Virus record (IMG/VR): IMGVR_UViG_3300007234_000117
Location: 1-22,474 of that record
Origin: a virus
Strand: one strand, 5' to 3'
DNA length: 22,474 bases
Shown here piece by piece: positions 1-6,296 of this stretch. Under the pieces are notes generated by a model. That model was given only the letters and a program-made list of their open reading frames with translations, did not search any database and was not told the origin of the DNA. Position 1 is the first letter of the stretch, and each line of letters opens with the position of its first letter. A program made the position numbers and the translations under genes.

Positions 1-11
1 TGACCGGTCGC

Positions 12-236
12 ATGAACGCCGTTGAGCGTAACACCGTGACGTCATATCGTCCAATGTTCACATTTCCTTCAGGCGAGACTGTCGGAAACGCACAACGCTT
101 TGCCACCGAGGCTGAAGCGGAGGCGTCAGGTCGTGCCCGCTGGATGGCGTGGTCTATGCCGGTGGAGTATAGCGTGGAAGCTAGTGCAGATCCGGTGAAT
201 TATCGACGAACCGAGGGAAGGGATATCATGCTATGA
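12..236 (+). CDS. Small early protein, unknown function (74 aa)
   Basis: Complete reading frame of 74 codons beginning 12 bases into the window, so its upstream signals are mostly out of sight. The middle is rich in Ala and Glu (TEAEAEASGRARW) and the C-terminal half contains VEYSVEASADPVNYR, a composition and ending that recur in small phage proteins of unknown role. No signal peptide or membrane segment is visible. Its TGA overlaps the ATG of the next small gene (ATGA), which supports it being a real, translationally coupled gene. Function is not recognisable. Confidence 0.65.
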   Translation: MNAVERNTVTSYRPMFTFPSGETVGNAQRFATEAEAEASGRARWMAWSMPVEYSVEASADPVNYRRTEGRDIML

Positions 237-346
237 ATGGCAGTGTGATGACTGATGATAGGTCAACCCTACTCGATCACCTAGAGACCTTGGCCGACCC
301 GTTTTATCAGTATGATGAAATGGTCCCTGACTACCTGGACGAATAA
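233..346 (+). CDS. Very small acidic early protein (37 aa)
   Basis: Short frame starting at the ATG that overlaps the stop of the preceding gene. A purine-rich GGGAAGGG lies 5-15 bases upstream and can serve as the ribosome binding site. The product starts MNGSVMTDD and ends DEMVPDYLDE, so it is clearly acidic. No domain is recognised. The ATGA junction and the good Shine-Dalgarno sequence are the main support. It could also be a chance frame between two real genes. Confidence 0.45.
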   Translation: MNGSVMTDDRSTLLDHLETLADPFYQYDEMVPDYLDE

Positions 347-377
347 ACCGACACTTTTCTGACAAGGGGCAGCAATC

Positions 378-515
378 ATGAAGCCTAAACCATTGAAAGC
401 TAAAGGTAACCCAGTGGCTAAGGCCTTGTCGCACCCAGTCTGTCGTTGTCGTGTAATTAGGGACCGAAGCCGATACACTCGTAAGCCTAAGCATAAGCAA
501 CAACAAGAGGACTAA
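378..515 (+). CDS. Small basic early protein (45 aa)
   Basis: A 45-codon frame preceded by AAGGGG at 364-369, eight bases before the ATG. The product is strongly basic: it starts MKPKPLKAKGNPVAKAL and ends with a run rich in Lys, Arg and Gln (YTRKPKHKQQQED). Small phage proteins with an NPVAKAL segment and a C-terminal YTRK segment are familiar in T7-like and other phages, without an assigned role. That resemblance is from memory, not from a search. The charge suggests nucleic acid or ribosome binding, which is only inference. The next gene starts five bases downstream. Confidence 0.6.
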   Translation: MKPKPLKAKGNPVAKALSHPVCRCRVIRDRSRYTRKPKHKQQQED

Positions 516-519
516 CCAC

Positions 520-903
520 ATGTATACCACGCAAGAGGCCTTTGACATCGCCGCCACTCATCTGATGACCCAATATCGGAAGGCTACAAGGATCATCAGC
601 GAGTGCGTCTACCACGCGCCTGATGGTGCCAAGTGTGCTGTCGGGTGTCTTATCCCTGATGAAATCTACAATATAGAGCTTGAGGGTAAGGATATCGACG
701 ATATGTTTGGATACGATTACGGATTGGTTGTTATTGAGCATATCTTTGGCTCCAAGGATACCGACGCCAAGGGTTCCGAGCTATACCGTTTGTTGGGTGC
801 CCTCCAGTACCTACACGACCAAAGCGAGCCTCGAGAATGGCGTGACAAGCTTCTAAAACTTGCCCACAAGTTCAACATGACCACGCCTGAGGTTCTCCAA
901 TGA
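520..903 (+). CDS. Conserved phage protein of unknown function (CAVGCLIPDE motif)
   Basis: 127 aa with AGAGG upstream of the ATG. Residues about 37-55 read APDGAKCAVGCLIPDEIYN. This cysteine-containing CAVGCLIPDE stretch followed by a D/E-rich segment is a recurring signature of a family of short phage and bacterial proteins that have no known activity. The two cysteines could bind metal but no complete site is visible. The protein is soluble, with no signal peptide or membrane segment. Its TGA overlaps the ATG of the following gene by four bases. Family resemblance is from memory; no function is claimed. Confidence 0.75.
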   Translation: MYTTQEAFDIAATHLMTQYRKATRIISECVYHAPDGAKCAVGCLIPDEIYNIELEGKDIDDMFGYDYGLVVIEHIFGSKDTDAKGSELYRLLGALQYLHDQSEPREWRDKLLKLAHKFNMTTPEVLQ

Positions 904-1211
904 CGGACCTCGATCTATTGTCCATACCAGCGTTCTTGGATGCAACCAAACGACCACAGACAAGCACAACCATCCGTCATAAGCGTCGATCTAAGACCGA
1001 TGATAGGGTGTTATACGCACGACTACCACAACCACCATCGAACAAAGGTTATGAGCGGTTCACCCTATGGCTCAACGGTGAATCTCCGGACCTTGGTTCC
1101 GGGGTTCGTCATGTGTGGGCCAGGGTTGGTCGCAAGTGGGTCTATGTGTGGCGACCTGGGCAGCACCGAGTGCGTATGCGTATCAGTCAATTCAAGGAGG
1201 TGACCCTATGA
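900..1211 (+). CDS. Small basic early protein, unknown (103 aa)
   Basis: Starts at an ATG overlapping the previous stop (ATGA) and ends overlapping the next ATG, so it sits inside a coupled early operon. The product is basic and aromatic-rich. The second half (FTLWLNGESPD, then VRHVWARVGRKWVYVWRPG, then RMRISQFKEV) looks like alternating beta strands, and the same kind of ending occurs in other small phage proteins. A different frame over the same bases is also open but has neither a ribosome binding site nor protein-like composition. Function unknown. Confidence 0.6.
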   Translation: MTDLDLLSIPAFLDATKRPQTSTTIRHKRRSKTDDRVLYARLPQPPSNKGYERFTLWLNGESPDLGSGVRHVWARVGRKWVYVWRPGQHRVRMRISQFKEVTL

Positions 1212-1399
1212 ACCCACAACTCGTAGACTATATCAGACACATCAGGCGCTGTGGTTTCACCTGGGACCCTAGGAACCCTGAGTTCTGGGATGATTATCAG
1301 GAATGGTTGAACGATCAATATGGTGATATACCTGAGTATGAGCTAGAGGCCAATGGTTACAACTTATGGGTTGAACAACAAGCTGAACTGGAGGGATAG
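1208..1399 (+). CDS. Small acidic early protein, unknown (63 aa)
   Basis: Start chosen at the ATG at 1208, directly after AAGGAGGTGA (1194-1203), a near-perfect Shine-Dalgarno sequence. An in-frame start at 1115 would overlap the previous gene by about 100 bases and add an unlikely N-terminus. The product is acidic and very aromatic (FTWDPRNPEFWDDYQEW, then LEANGYNLWVEQQAELEG). It overlaps the previous stop (ATGA). No family is recognised. Confidence 0.6.
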   Translation: MNPQLVDYIRHIRRCGFTWDPRNPEFWDDYQEWLNDQYGDIPEYELEANGYNLWVEQQAELEG

Positions 1400-1403
1400 T
1401 CGT

Positions 1404-1496
1404 ATGAAACATTGGGACCCTTTAGATCGTCTCCAAGTGTGGCTATGTGCTTGTTATATCTTGCTATTCATAGCACTTGTGATTAAGGGCCTTTAA
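1404..1496 (+). CDS. Single-pass membrane peptide (30 aa)
   Basis: A 30-codon frame beginning five bases after the previous stop, with GGAGGG at 1390-1395 about eight bases upstream of the ATG. The N-terminus is short and charged (MKHWDPLDRLQ), followed by a hydrophobic stretch from about residue 12 to 27 (VWLCACYILLFIALVI), ending KGL. This is the pattern of a tiny inner-membrane phage peptide. Its stop codon lies inside the 25-base promoter-like element at 1493-1517. Function unknown. A similar mini membrane peptide occurs at 12138-12233. Confidence 0.5.
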   Translation: MKHWDPLDRLQVWLCACYILLFIALVIKGL

Positions 1497-1517
1497 TAGA
1501 GGACCCTTATAGAGGAG
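1493..1517 (+). promoter_or_regulatory. Candidate phage RNA polymerase promoter, copy 1
   Basis: The sequence TTAATAG-A-GGACCCTTATAGAGGAG matches the element at 6297-6321 at 24 of 25 positions. Its plan resembles the T7 promoter (TAATAC..., then TATAG and a purine-rich start): TAATA, a nine-base G/C-rich middle, then TATA and G, which puts the inferred +1 at about 1512. It lies between the early gene block and the integrase. GGACCC (1501-1506) also pairs with GGGTCC (1517-1522) as a short inverted repeat. Use as a promoter is inferred. Confidence 0.7.
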
Positions 1518-1524
1518 GGTCCCC

Positions 1525-1642
1525 TTAGAGTATCACTTAGAGTATCACTCTATGAATGACAATATATACTATAAACCTAAAGAGACCTAGGTCCACTAAG
1601 GTCCACTTAGAGTGACACCTAGAGTGACACCTAGAGTGACAC
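1525..1642. repeat. Five copies of a 12-base direct repeat in two clusters upstream of integrase
   Basis: Two tandem copies of TTAGAGTATCAC (1525-1536, 1537-1548) and three tandem copies of TTAGAGTGACAC / CTAGAGTGACAC (1607-1618, 1619-1630, 1631-1642). Consensus YTAGAGTRWCAC with an exact period of 12. Between the clusters lie an AT-rich segment (about 1557-1577) and a 10-base duplication GTCCACTWAG (1591-1600, 1601-1610). No gene is visible here. Clustered short direct repeats beside a tyrosine integrase gene suit arm-type integrase sites or binding sites for a regulator. Neither is proven. Confidence 0.85.
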
Positions 1643-1661
1643 CTTAAGAAGGCTCTTATCT

Positions 1662-1750
1662 GGATTTCCGAAACTGGAGGATTTCCGAAACTAAAGGGTA
1701 CCAGGAGAAACCAAAGGGTACCAAGGGTACCAGGAGAAACCAAAGGGTAA
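1662..1750. repeat. Tandem repeats in the leader of the integrase gene
   Basis: GGATTTCCGAAACT occurs at 1662-1675 and 1679-1692 (period 17). AAGGGTACCAGGAGAAACC occurs at 1694-1712 and 1723-1741, with additional AAGGGTA units at 1714 and 1743. Each unit contains Shine-Dalgarno-like purine runs (GGAGG, AGGAG, AAAGGG). The last AAAGGG (1742-1747) is the only one positioned near the integrase ATG at 1759, with a long spacing of 11 bases. GGTACC palindromes recur three or more times. No reading frame is supported here. Confidence 0.85.
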
Positions 1751-1758
1751 CATCAGAT

Positions 1759-2877
1759 ATGTCACTTATCAGGAAACAACGCTCTAACTATTGGTGGTAC
1801 GATTTTACCGTTGGTGGTAAGCGATACCGTGGGTCTACCAAACGTACGAATAAGACTGATGCTCGTAGAGTAGAAGCTACCGAGTATGAGCGACGCCTCA
1901 ATTCTCATCAGTTCGGTGATAAGGAGCGTGTACGTCTGGTAGACGCTATGGATCGATACCTTGGTACTCTGAGACTACCGTCCACCAAACGCCAAGCCCA
2001 GTGGCGGCGTGATAAGCTGTTTGGTGACGGCCCGGGTTTCCGTTTACCACTCAGTACGCCACTACTTGATCTCACGTCTGCTTTAATCAGTACGTTGGTC
2101 GAGGCTCGGTTTGCTGAGGGATTGGCTGAGTCTACGATCTGTATCGAGGTACAACAGCTTAAGCGTGTGTGGAAGTTGGCTAAGGACCATTGGGGGTATG
2201 ATGTACAACCGGTCGTGTCCTTTCCGACATTCCGTTACAAACCGAAGACAAGGTCGCTGACGCTGGAAGAGGAGGAGCGGCTACTCCACGAACTCGATCC
2301 ACATCGTCCGGTCGAAGGAGCCTCCTCGGACATGGGGACACCTCGGCGGCAGATGATGCAAGACGCCTATGATCTTGTGGTATACCTGTTGGACACTGGT
2401 TGTCGCCACGGCGAGGCGGTATCTACATCATGGTCATCTGTGTCCATGAACTGCCGCACGATCAACTTGTACCGGCAGAAGGTCGGTAATGAGGCTAACT
2501 TGATTATGACCGATCGACTGTACTCGGTCATACGTCGGCGTTGGGACAACCGAGGGGCTAATATGTATGTGTTCCCACGGTGGTATAAGTGCAAGGTGGA
2601 CCCTAAGAACCATAGGGCTCACTCCACCGAGTCCATACGTGCCGCGATGAACCGAGCAGGGCTTAACGATGATAGGTCCATCGTTAAGACACGCGGTACC
2701 GCTACGGTACATACCCTGCGTGATACGTTTGCGACCAAGCTCGCTATGCGGGGGTTATCCATCGCTCAGATTATGCCTCTCCTCGGTCACACAGGGACCT
2801 CGATGACCTCTAAGTACATCCATGTGGATGTAGCTGAGGTGTCCCAACGTGCGGCTGATCTATTAAACACCTCTTAG
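1759..2877 (+). CDS. int: Tyrosine recombinase integrase
   Basis: 372 aa phage integrase that would recombine attP with attB and so give the phage a lysogenic option. The N-terminal part (about 1-55: SNYWWYDFTVGGKRYRGST) looks like the arm-binding beta-sheet domain. The core-binding helical domain covers about 60-160 and the catalytic domain about 165-372. All catalytic residues are visible: Arg216 in GCRHGE, Lys241 in YRQKVGNE, His318 and Arg321 in HTLRDT, His344 in LLGHTG and the nucleophile Tyr353 in SKYIHVD. Length is typical. The repeat clusters immediately upstream may be its arm sites or regulatory sites. A position upstream of the phage RNA polymerase is known for integrase-bearing T7-like phages. 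No excisionase gene is recognised nearby. Confidence 0.95.
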   Translation: MSLIRKQRSNYWWYDFTVGGKRYRGSTKRTNKTDARRVEATEYERRLNSHQFGDKERVRLVDAMDRYLGTLRLPSTKRQAQWRRDKLFGDGPGFRLPLSTPLLDLTSALISTLVEARFAEGLAESTICIEVQQLKRVWKLAKDHWGYDVQPVVSFPTFRYKPKTRSLTLEEEERLLHELDPHRPVEGASSDMGTPRRQMMQDAYDLVVYLLDTGCRHGEAVSTSWSSVSMNCRTINLYRQKVGNEANLIMTDRLYSVIRRRWDNRGANMYVFPRWYKCKVDPKNHRAHSTESIRAAMNRAGLNDDRSIVKTRGTATVHTLRDTFATKLAMRGLSIAQIMPLLGHTGTSMTSKYIHVDVAEVSQRAADLLNTS

Positions 2878-2937
2878 AGACTTACGGGAAACAAGCACGT
2901 CACCAACGTCACCATCATTGAGAGGAAAACCTGACCC

Positions 2938-3168
2938 ATGCCAACAGCAAAACAAATAAGCGCCATTCAGCCTGGAGATACCATCAAGTTCAAAGCTGCC
3001 ACACGGACAAACTACCGCGCCGTTTGGCGGAAGGTGTGGTCCATCAGCTCTGTGGACGGCGACCCTCGACGACGCGGCCGTCCGCTTGTCTCTTACCACG
3101 GCTGGCGTCGCTGCTTCGCTGTCCGTGATGACGAAATCCTGGAAATCAGAAAGGCGTCCCATGATTGA
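2938..3168 (+). CDS. Small basic protein, unknown (76 aa)
   Basis: 76 codons starting 60 bases after the integrase stop. GAGAGG lies upstream at a rather long spacing. The N-terminal segment ISAIQPGDTIKFKA and a mostly beta pattern with many Arg residues suggest a small SH3-like barrel, an inference from pattern only. The end overlaps a 13-codon frame (3161-3202, starting MIEHLPVALEENQ) whose stop overlaps the next gene by ATGA; this may be a coupling peptide. Position next to int would suit an excisionase or regulator, but no helix-turn-helix is visible, so no such role is claimed. Confidence 0.55.
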   Translation: MPTAKQISAIQPGDTIKFKAATRTNYRAVWRKVWSISSVDGDPRRRGRPLVSYHGWRRCFAVRDDEILEIRKASHD

Positions 3169-3198
3169 ACACCTTCCGGTGGCCCTGGAGGAAAACCA

Positions 3199-3393
3199 AT
3201 GAGTAACTTCACCGCACCAACCTTTCACCCCAAGACCGGGAAGATCGAGCAAGCTACTTGGATGGACGACCACTTCGGCCACTACGCGTATGGCGTCCAG
3301 TTTCCTGATGGTGAAATCTTCCATGCACATGAATGCGAACGCGTGCGTCCCAAAGCAATGACCGAGATCGAGAGACTACGACTCGTTGATTAG
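3199..3393 (+). CDS. Small protein, unknown (64 aa)
   Basis: 64 codons preceded by GGAGG about seven to ten bases before the ATG. The sequence FHPKTGKIEQATWMDDHFGHYAYGVQFPDGEIFHAHE has the alternating pattern of a small beta-rich domain with several His and Asp residues. No family is recognised. The 13-codon frame upstream ends on its ATG. The gene ends immediately before the operator-like cluster at 3397-3447. Confidence 0.6.
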   Translation: MSNFTAPTFHPKTGKIEQATWMDDHFGHYAYGVQFPDGEIFHAHECERVRPKAMTEIERLRLVD

Positions 3394-3396
3394 CTA

Positions 3397-3447
3397 TGAT
3401 ATATCAAAGCCGATTGATGATATATCAATGTGTATCAATGTGTATCA
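3397..3447. promoter_or_regulatory. Operator-like palindrome pair plus half-site tandem repeat
   Basis: The perfect 10-base palindrome TGATATATCA occurs at 3397-3406 and 3418-3427, exactly 21 bases apart (two helical turns). It is followed by TGTATCA at 3431-3437 and 3441-3447, ten bases apart within the tandem repeat ATGTGTATCA. Helically phased palindromes and half-sites between small genes and the RNA polymerase gene are what a dimeric repressor's binding array looks like. The related GTATCAC also occurs twice upstream of the integrase (1530-1536, 1542-1548). The protein that binds is unknown. Confidence 0.6.
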
Positions 3448-3580
3448 CCCGAGCCACGACGAACGAGGGCAACAGGCGCTACGCAAGGGTGAGGTATTAA
3501 GGTTTTTAGCGAAACGAGCGAGGAAAGCGACACACGATGACATCTGGAAGCGTAGACGACGTATGCGCCGCCCCCGATAA
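3428..3580 (+). CDS. Doubtful small basic protein (50 aa)
   Basis: Open frame from the ATG at 3428 (a TTG at 3386 would extend it) to a TAA at 3578. The product ends in a very basic run (KATHDDIWKRRRRMRRPR), which might bind nucleic acid. Against it: no Shine-Dalgarno sequence precedes the ATG, the start lies within the operator-like repeats, and the composition may be chance. It is listed because otherwise 230 bases before the RNA polymerase gene would be empty. Confidence 0.3.
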   Translation: MCINVYHPSHDERGQQALRKGEVLRFLAKRARKATHDDIWKRRRRMRRPR

Positions 3581-3623
3581 GCCGGGGTTATGCGTTGGAG
3601 CCGATAGGAACAAGGGGTTATCA

Positions 3624-4448
3624 ATGGCACACCAACGGAACACTGTGAACATTCATCAAGTTGAAGCTCAGAAGAAATTGGAGATTTCAGGTGTCGAGGA
3701 AGGCATCCAACGGTTCCGTGAAAAGCAGTGGCGGGTTAAGCGCCGACCGGACGGATCAGTGACGCGGACGGAGGTCGGTATTGGTGACGGTGATGCTGGT
3801 ATGAGGATAGCTCGGGACATCGTGGGTACCGAGGACCAGGGCCTACTCAGGGGCATCCTCGATCTACAAGCTTCGGCTAAGGTAAGTGCTGGTAAGCGTG
3901 GACCACAACCTGGGTGGGCTGTTGGTGTTACAGCCCTTCCCGCTGATAAACTAGCACTGATCACTGTCCGGATAATCCTGAACTGCTACACCTTATCCTC
4001 GGTAGAGGTGGATGCGGGTGTGACTCGGGTATCACTAGCTATTGCTGATGCCGTCCGTGACGAGATCGACTTTGAGAATTGGCGGCGGGCCTCTGAGGAT
4101 GCAGCAAGGATTATTGGCTCTAAGAAAGGTGTCGTAACCCGTAGGATTTTTCAGAAGTGGCGTTCTGGTCGGGAAGATATCAAACGGACTGAGTGGTCAT
4201 CCGGTACCCGAGCGCATGTTGGTGCCGCCCTATTACATACAGCAATCACACACGGGGGTGGGTGGTTCTACCTATACTCGTTCGCCCACAGAGGACAACA
4301 GAAGCGAGTGATACGTGTCGCTCCCGAGGCTATTGCTGCTCTCAAGACCATCAACGAAGAGTTATCGACATCACAACCATACCGACTACCGATGATTGCA
4401 CCCCCACTACCTTGGCAACTCGATGAGGAGACAGTAAGTGGCCTATGA
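3624..4448 (+). CDS. T7-type RNA polymerase, N-terminal fragment
   Basis: 274 aa matching the N-terminal domain of single-subunit phage RNA polymerases (about T7 residues 1-278). Start chosen at the ATG at 3624 because AAGGGG (3612-3617) lies six bases upstream; a start at 3537 has no such signal. The C-terminal stretch RLPMIAPPLPWQLDEE matches the VVPPKPW segment of T7 polymerase just before its conserved GGGYW. In an intact polymerase the chain would continue into Gly-Gly-Tyr within about five residues. Here it reads ETVSGL and stops. The rest of the polymerase begins about 180 bases downstream in a different frame. This domain binds promoter DNA upstream of the start site, so the fragment should be needed together with the C-terminal protein at 4601-6265. 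Confidence 0.85.
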   Translation: MAHQRNTVNIHQVEAQKKLEISGVEEGIQRFREKQWRVKRRPDGSVTRTEVGIGDGDAGMRIARDIVGTEDQGLLRGILDLQASAKVSAGKRGPQPGWAVGVTALPADKLALITVRIILNCYTLSSVEVDAGVTRVSLAIADAVRDEIDFENWRRASEDAARIIGSKKGVVTRRIFQKWRSGREDIKRTEWSSGTRAHVGAALLHTAITHGGGWFYLYSFAHRGQQKRVIRVAPEAIAALKTINEELSTSQPYRLPMIAPPLPWQLDEETVSGL

Positions 4449-4779
4449 CGATCATGAGTATCTGAGCGATAGATTCAACAAGCCAGATACACCTCAACCC
4501 CAACCACCAGAAGACCCTCAGGGTTACAGGATTAGATACCTCGATGCGTGTCGTGACGCTGACAACTTACAACGTCGCATAACTAATATGGAGGCAGAAC
4601 TTGAGCTATACAGGCGGGTATTACCTAATCCAAACACCGTTCGTGACCGAGACGCTCCACCGGCACACTGCGGGATCGCCACAATTCATATCACAGGGTG
4701 CTGTCGATGCCCTAAACAGTGTCCAAGCAACACCTCGCCGAGTGAACCAGTACATCCTCGACGTACTACAGAAAGCTAA
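4438..4779 (+). CDS. Small protein encoded between and across the two RNA polymerase parts
   Basis: Frame from GTG at 4438 with GAGGAG (4425-4430) seven bases upstream, a good ribosome binding site. It overlaps the stop of the polymerase N-part by 11 bases and runs 179 bases into the C-part in another frame. Residues 1-30 are polar and Pro-rich (NKPDTPQPQPPEDPQGY). Residues 32-62 (YLDACRDADNLQRRITNMEAELELYRRVL) have heptad-like spacing consistent with a short coiled coil. Beyond about residue 64 the sequence is dictated by overlap with polymerase codons and becomes Cys/Pro/Thr-rich. No homologue is recognised. It could be a real small protein, a linker, or a chance frame on inserted DNA. Confidence 0.5.
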   Translation: MAYDDHEYLSDRFNKPDTPQPQPPEDPQGYRIRYLDACRDADNLQRRITNMEAELELYRRVLPNPNTVRDRDAPPAHCGIATIHITGCCRCPKQCPSNTSPSEPVHPRRTTES

Positions 4780-6265
4780 CGCAGCGGAAGACTCGTTGGG
4801 TGGTATCATTCCTGGCCTGGCCTTGGAACCCATGCCACCGAAGTATGACGCTGAGACCTGGGCGGCGATGTCTGAAGAACAGAGGACCTACCATAAACGC
4901 TACCGGGGTGATGTCCATTCAATGAACGGGACAGCCTTAAACAAATACGCCGTCATCATCCGCGTACTCCATGTCGCCCAGATGATGTCGAAGTATGAGC
5001 GTCACTGGCATCCTTGGAACTTTGATTTCCGGACACGTATGTATCCGATGAGTCAGGAATTTCACCCGCAAGGCCCAGACCTCGTCAAGTCACTACTGAT
5101 GTTTGCCGACGGTGAGCGTATTGGGCTTGAAGGTTACAGATGGTTGTTGTTCCGGTTAGCGACAACAGCGGGTCAGGATAAACTGACAAGGGATGATAGG
5201 ATAACGTGGGCCCAGGACCACCTGACCCGAGCCTTTGAGTGCGTAGAAAACCCGGAAGAAAACCGCTGGTGGCTAGAACTTGAGGACCCGTTACAGTTCC
5301 TAGCGACGGCTCATGAGTTACGGTTAGCGTCGGAGTTGTCTGACCCCTTCGACTTCCATAGTCATCTACCCGTCAACATCGACGGTTCCCAAAACGGGCT
5401 ACAGCATCTGTCGTTAATGGCTAGGGACCCGGTCGGTGCTGTAGCGACCAACTGTGCCCCTGGTCCCCGTCAGGACCTATATCTTGAGGTCCTCAATCGT
5501 GTGAAGGCCCGCGTCCATGAAGACGTCTGTACCGGACACCCACTCGCGTCCAAGTGGGCCCCAGCACTCAAACGTAACCACGTCAAACGGGCGTGTATGA
5601 CAACAAGCTATGGAGTGACCGAGCGTGGTATCCAGACGCAAATTATGAGTGATGGCTTCACCGAAATCTTTGACGTGGGTGACCGACTCTCAGCGGCTAA
5701 GTATCTCCAAGAGTGTATATCTGAGGCACTCGAAGGTACAATTACGAAAGGTAAGGAACTGATGGGCTACTTCCAAAAGTGTGCCCGCGCAGTCAGTGAG
5801 CAGCACATGCCGTTCATGTGGAGCAACTCGATAGGCTCCACCCTAACACAGTCATATCACAACCTGTCTGCCGGTCGTGTGAATACTTTGTGCGGTAAGC
5901 TGCGTCTGTTTACAGCGGAAGAGGGCCTTGGCATCAATCTCCGTAAGTCTACCCTCGCGGCATCACCAAACGTCGTCCATTCCCAAGATGCGGCTATGTG
6001 TCAGATGGTTATCAACCGGCTTACGTCTGAGGGGATAACAGACTTCGACGTGATCCACGACTCATATGGTGTCCATGCGTGTCACGCCTCACGGCTGGCA
6101 CATGTCACTCGTGAGGTCGCTTATGATATGTACAAAGATAACTGGCTCGTAACCTTCCACGAAAGCGTCGCCCGAAACGCCGTCGGTGTGTCACTACCCG
6201 ATCCCCCACCTCTCGGTGACTTCGAGGTTTCTGAGGTCTTGAAGGCGGACTTTTTCTTTTCCTAA
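4601..6265 (+). CDS. T7-type RNA polymerase, catalytic C-terminal fragment
   Basis: 554 aa covering the thumb, palm and fingers of single-subunit phage RNA polymerase. It opens at TGGYYLIQTPFV, equivalent to the GGGYW segment of T7 (about residue 284), so it resumes almost exactly where the N-part stops. Catalytic residues are intact: Asp261 in NIDGSQNGLQH (T7 Asp537), Lys329 in VKRACMTTSYG (T7 Lys631), Tyr337 (T7 Tyr639), and His486-Asp487 in IHDSYG (T7 His811-Asp812). Also seen are NPQG-like FHPQGPDL (about 154-161), PNVVHSQD (456-463) and an aromatic C-terminus, ADFFFS, like T7's ADFAFA. Start is TTG 4601 because GGAGG (4590-4594) is six bases upstream and a stop lies in frame at 4580; no ATG lies between. 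It should transcribe the replication and virion genes from promoters such as 6297. Confidence 0.93.
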   Translation: MSYTGGYYLIQTPFVTETLHRHTAGSPQFISQGAVDALNSVQATPRRVNQYILDVLQKANAAEDSLGGIIPGLALEPMPPKYDAETWAAMSEEQRTYHKRYRGDVHSMNGTALNKYAVIIRVLHVAQMMSKYERHWHPWNFDFRTRMYPMSQEFHPQGPDLVKSLLMFADGERIGLEGYRWLLFRLATTAGQDKLTRDDRITWAQDHLTRAFECVENPEENRWWLELEDPLQFLATAHELRLASELSDPFDFHSHLPVNIDGSQNGLQHLSLMARDPVGAVATNCAPGPRQDLYLEVLNRVKARVHEDVCTGHPLASKWAPALKRNHVKRACMTTSYGVTERGIQTQIMSDGFTEIFDVGDRLSAAKYLQECISEALEGTITKGKELMGYFQKCARAVSEQHMPFMWSNSIGSTLTQSYHNLSAGRVNTLCGKLRLFTAEEGLGINLRKSTLAASPNVVHSQDAAMCQMVINRLTSEGITDFDVIHDSYGVHACHASRLAHVTREVAYDMYKDNWLVTFHESVARNAVGVSLPDPPPLGDFEVSEVLKADFFFS

Positions 6266-6296
6266 AGGTATCAGTGACCACGAATATACCTCTCAG

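Noticed and set aside
1556-1576. Host sigma-70 promoter in ATGACAATATATACTATAAA
   Set aside because: The -35-like and -10-like hexamers are only a few bases apart and no alternative pair with 16-18 base spacing was found.
1500-2937. tRNA gene or tRNA-derived attP core near the integrase
   Set aside because: No T-loop-like GTTCRANNC sequence or cloverleaf was found around the integrase, and no tRNA was recognised elsewhere in the window.
2863-3330. Minus-strand open frame of 155 codons opposite the two small genes after the integrase
   Set aside because: The + strand genes have ribosome sites and operon spacing; the minus frame has neither and no recognisable protein pattern.
4413-4460. Programmed frameshift joining the RNA polymerase N-part to the downstream frames (CTA TGA C resembles the RF2 frameshift stop context)
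   Set aside because: Joining N-part to C-part would need two shifts and include a 50-60 residue insert. CUA to UAU re-pairing is poor, the purine run is too far upstream to stimulate a shift, and both downstream frames have their own ribosome sites.
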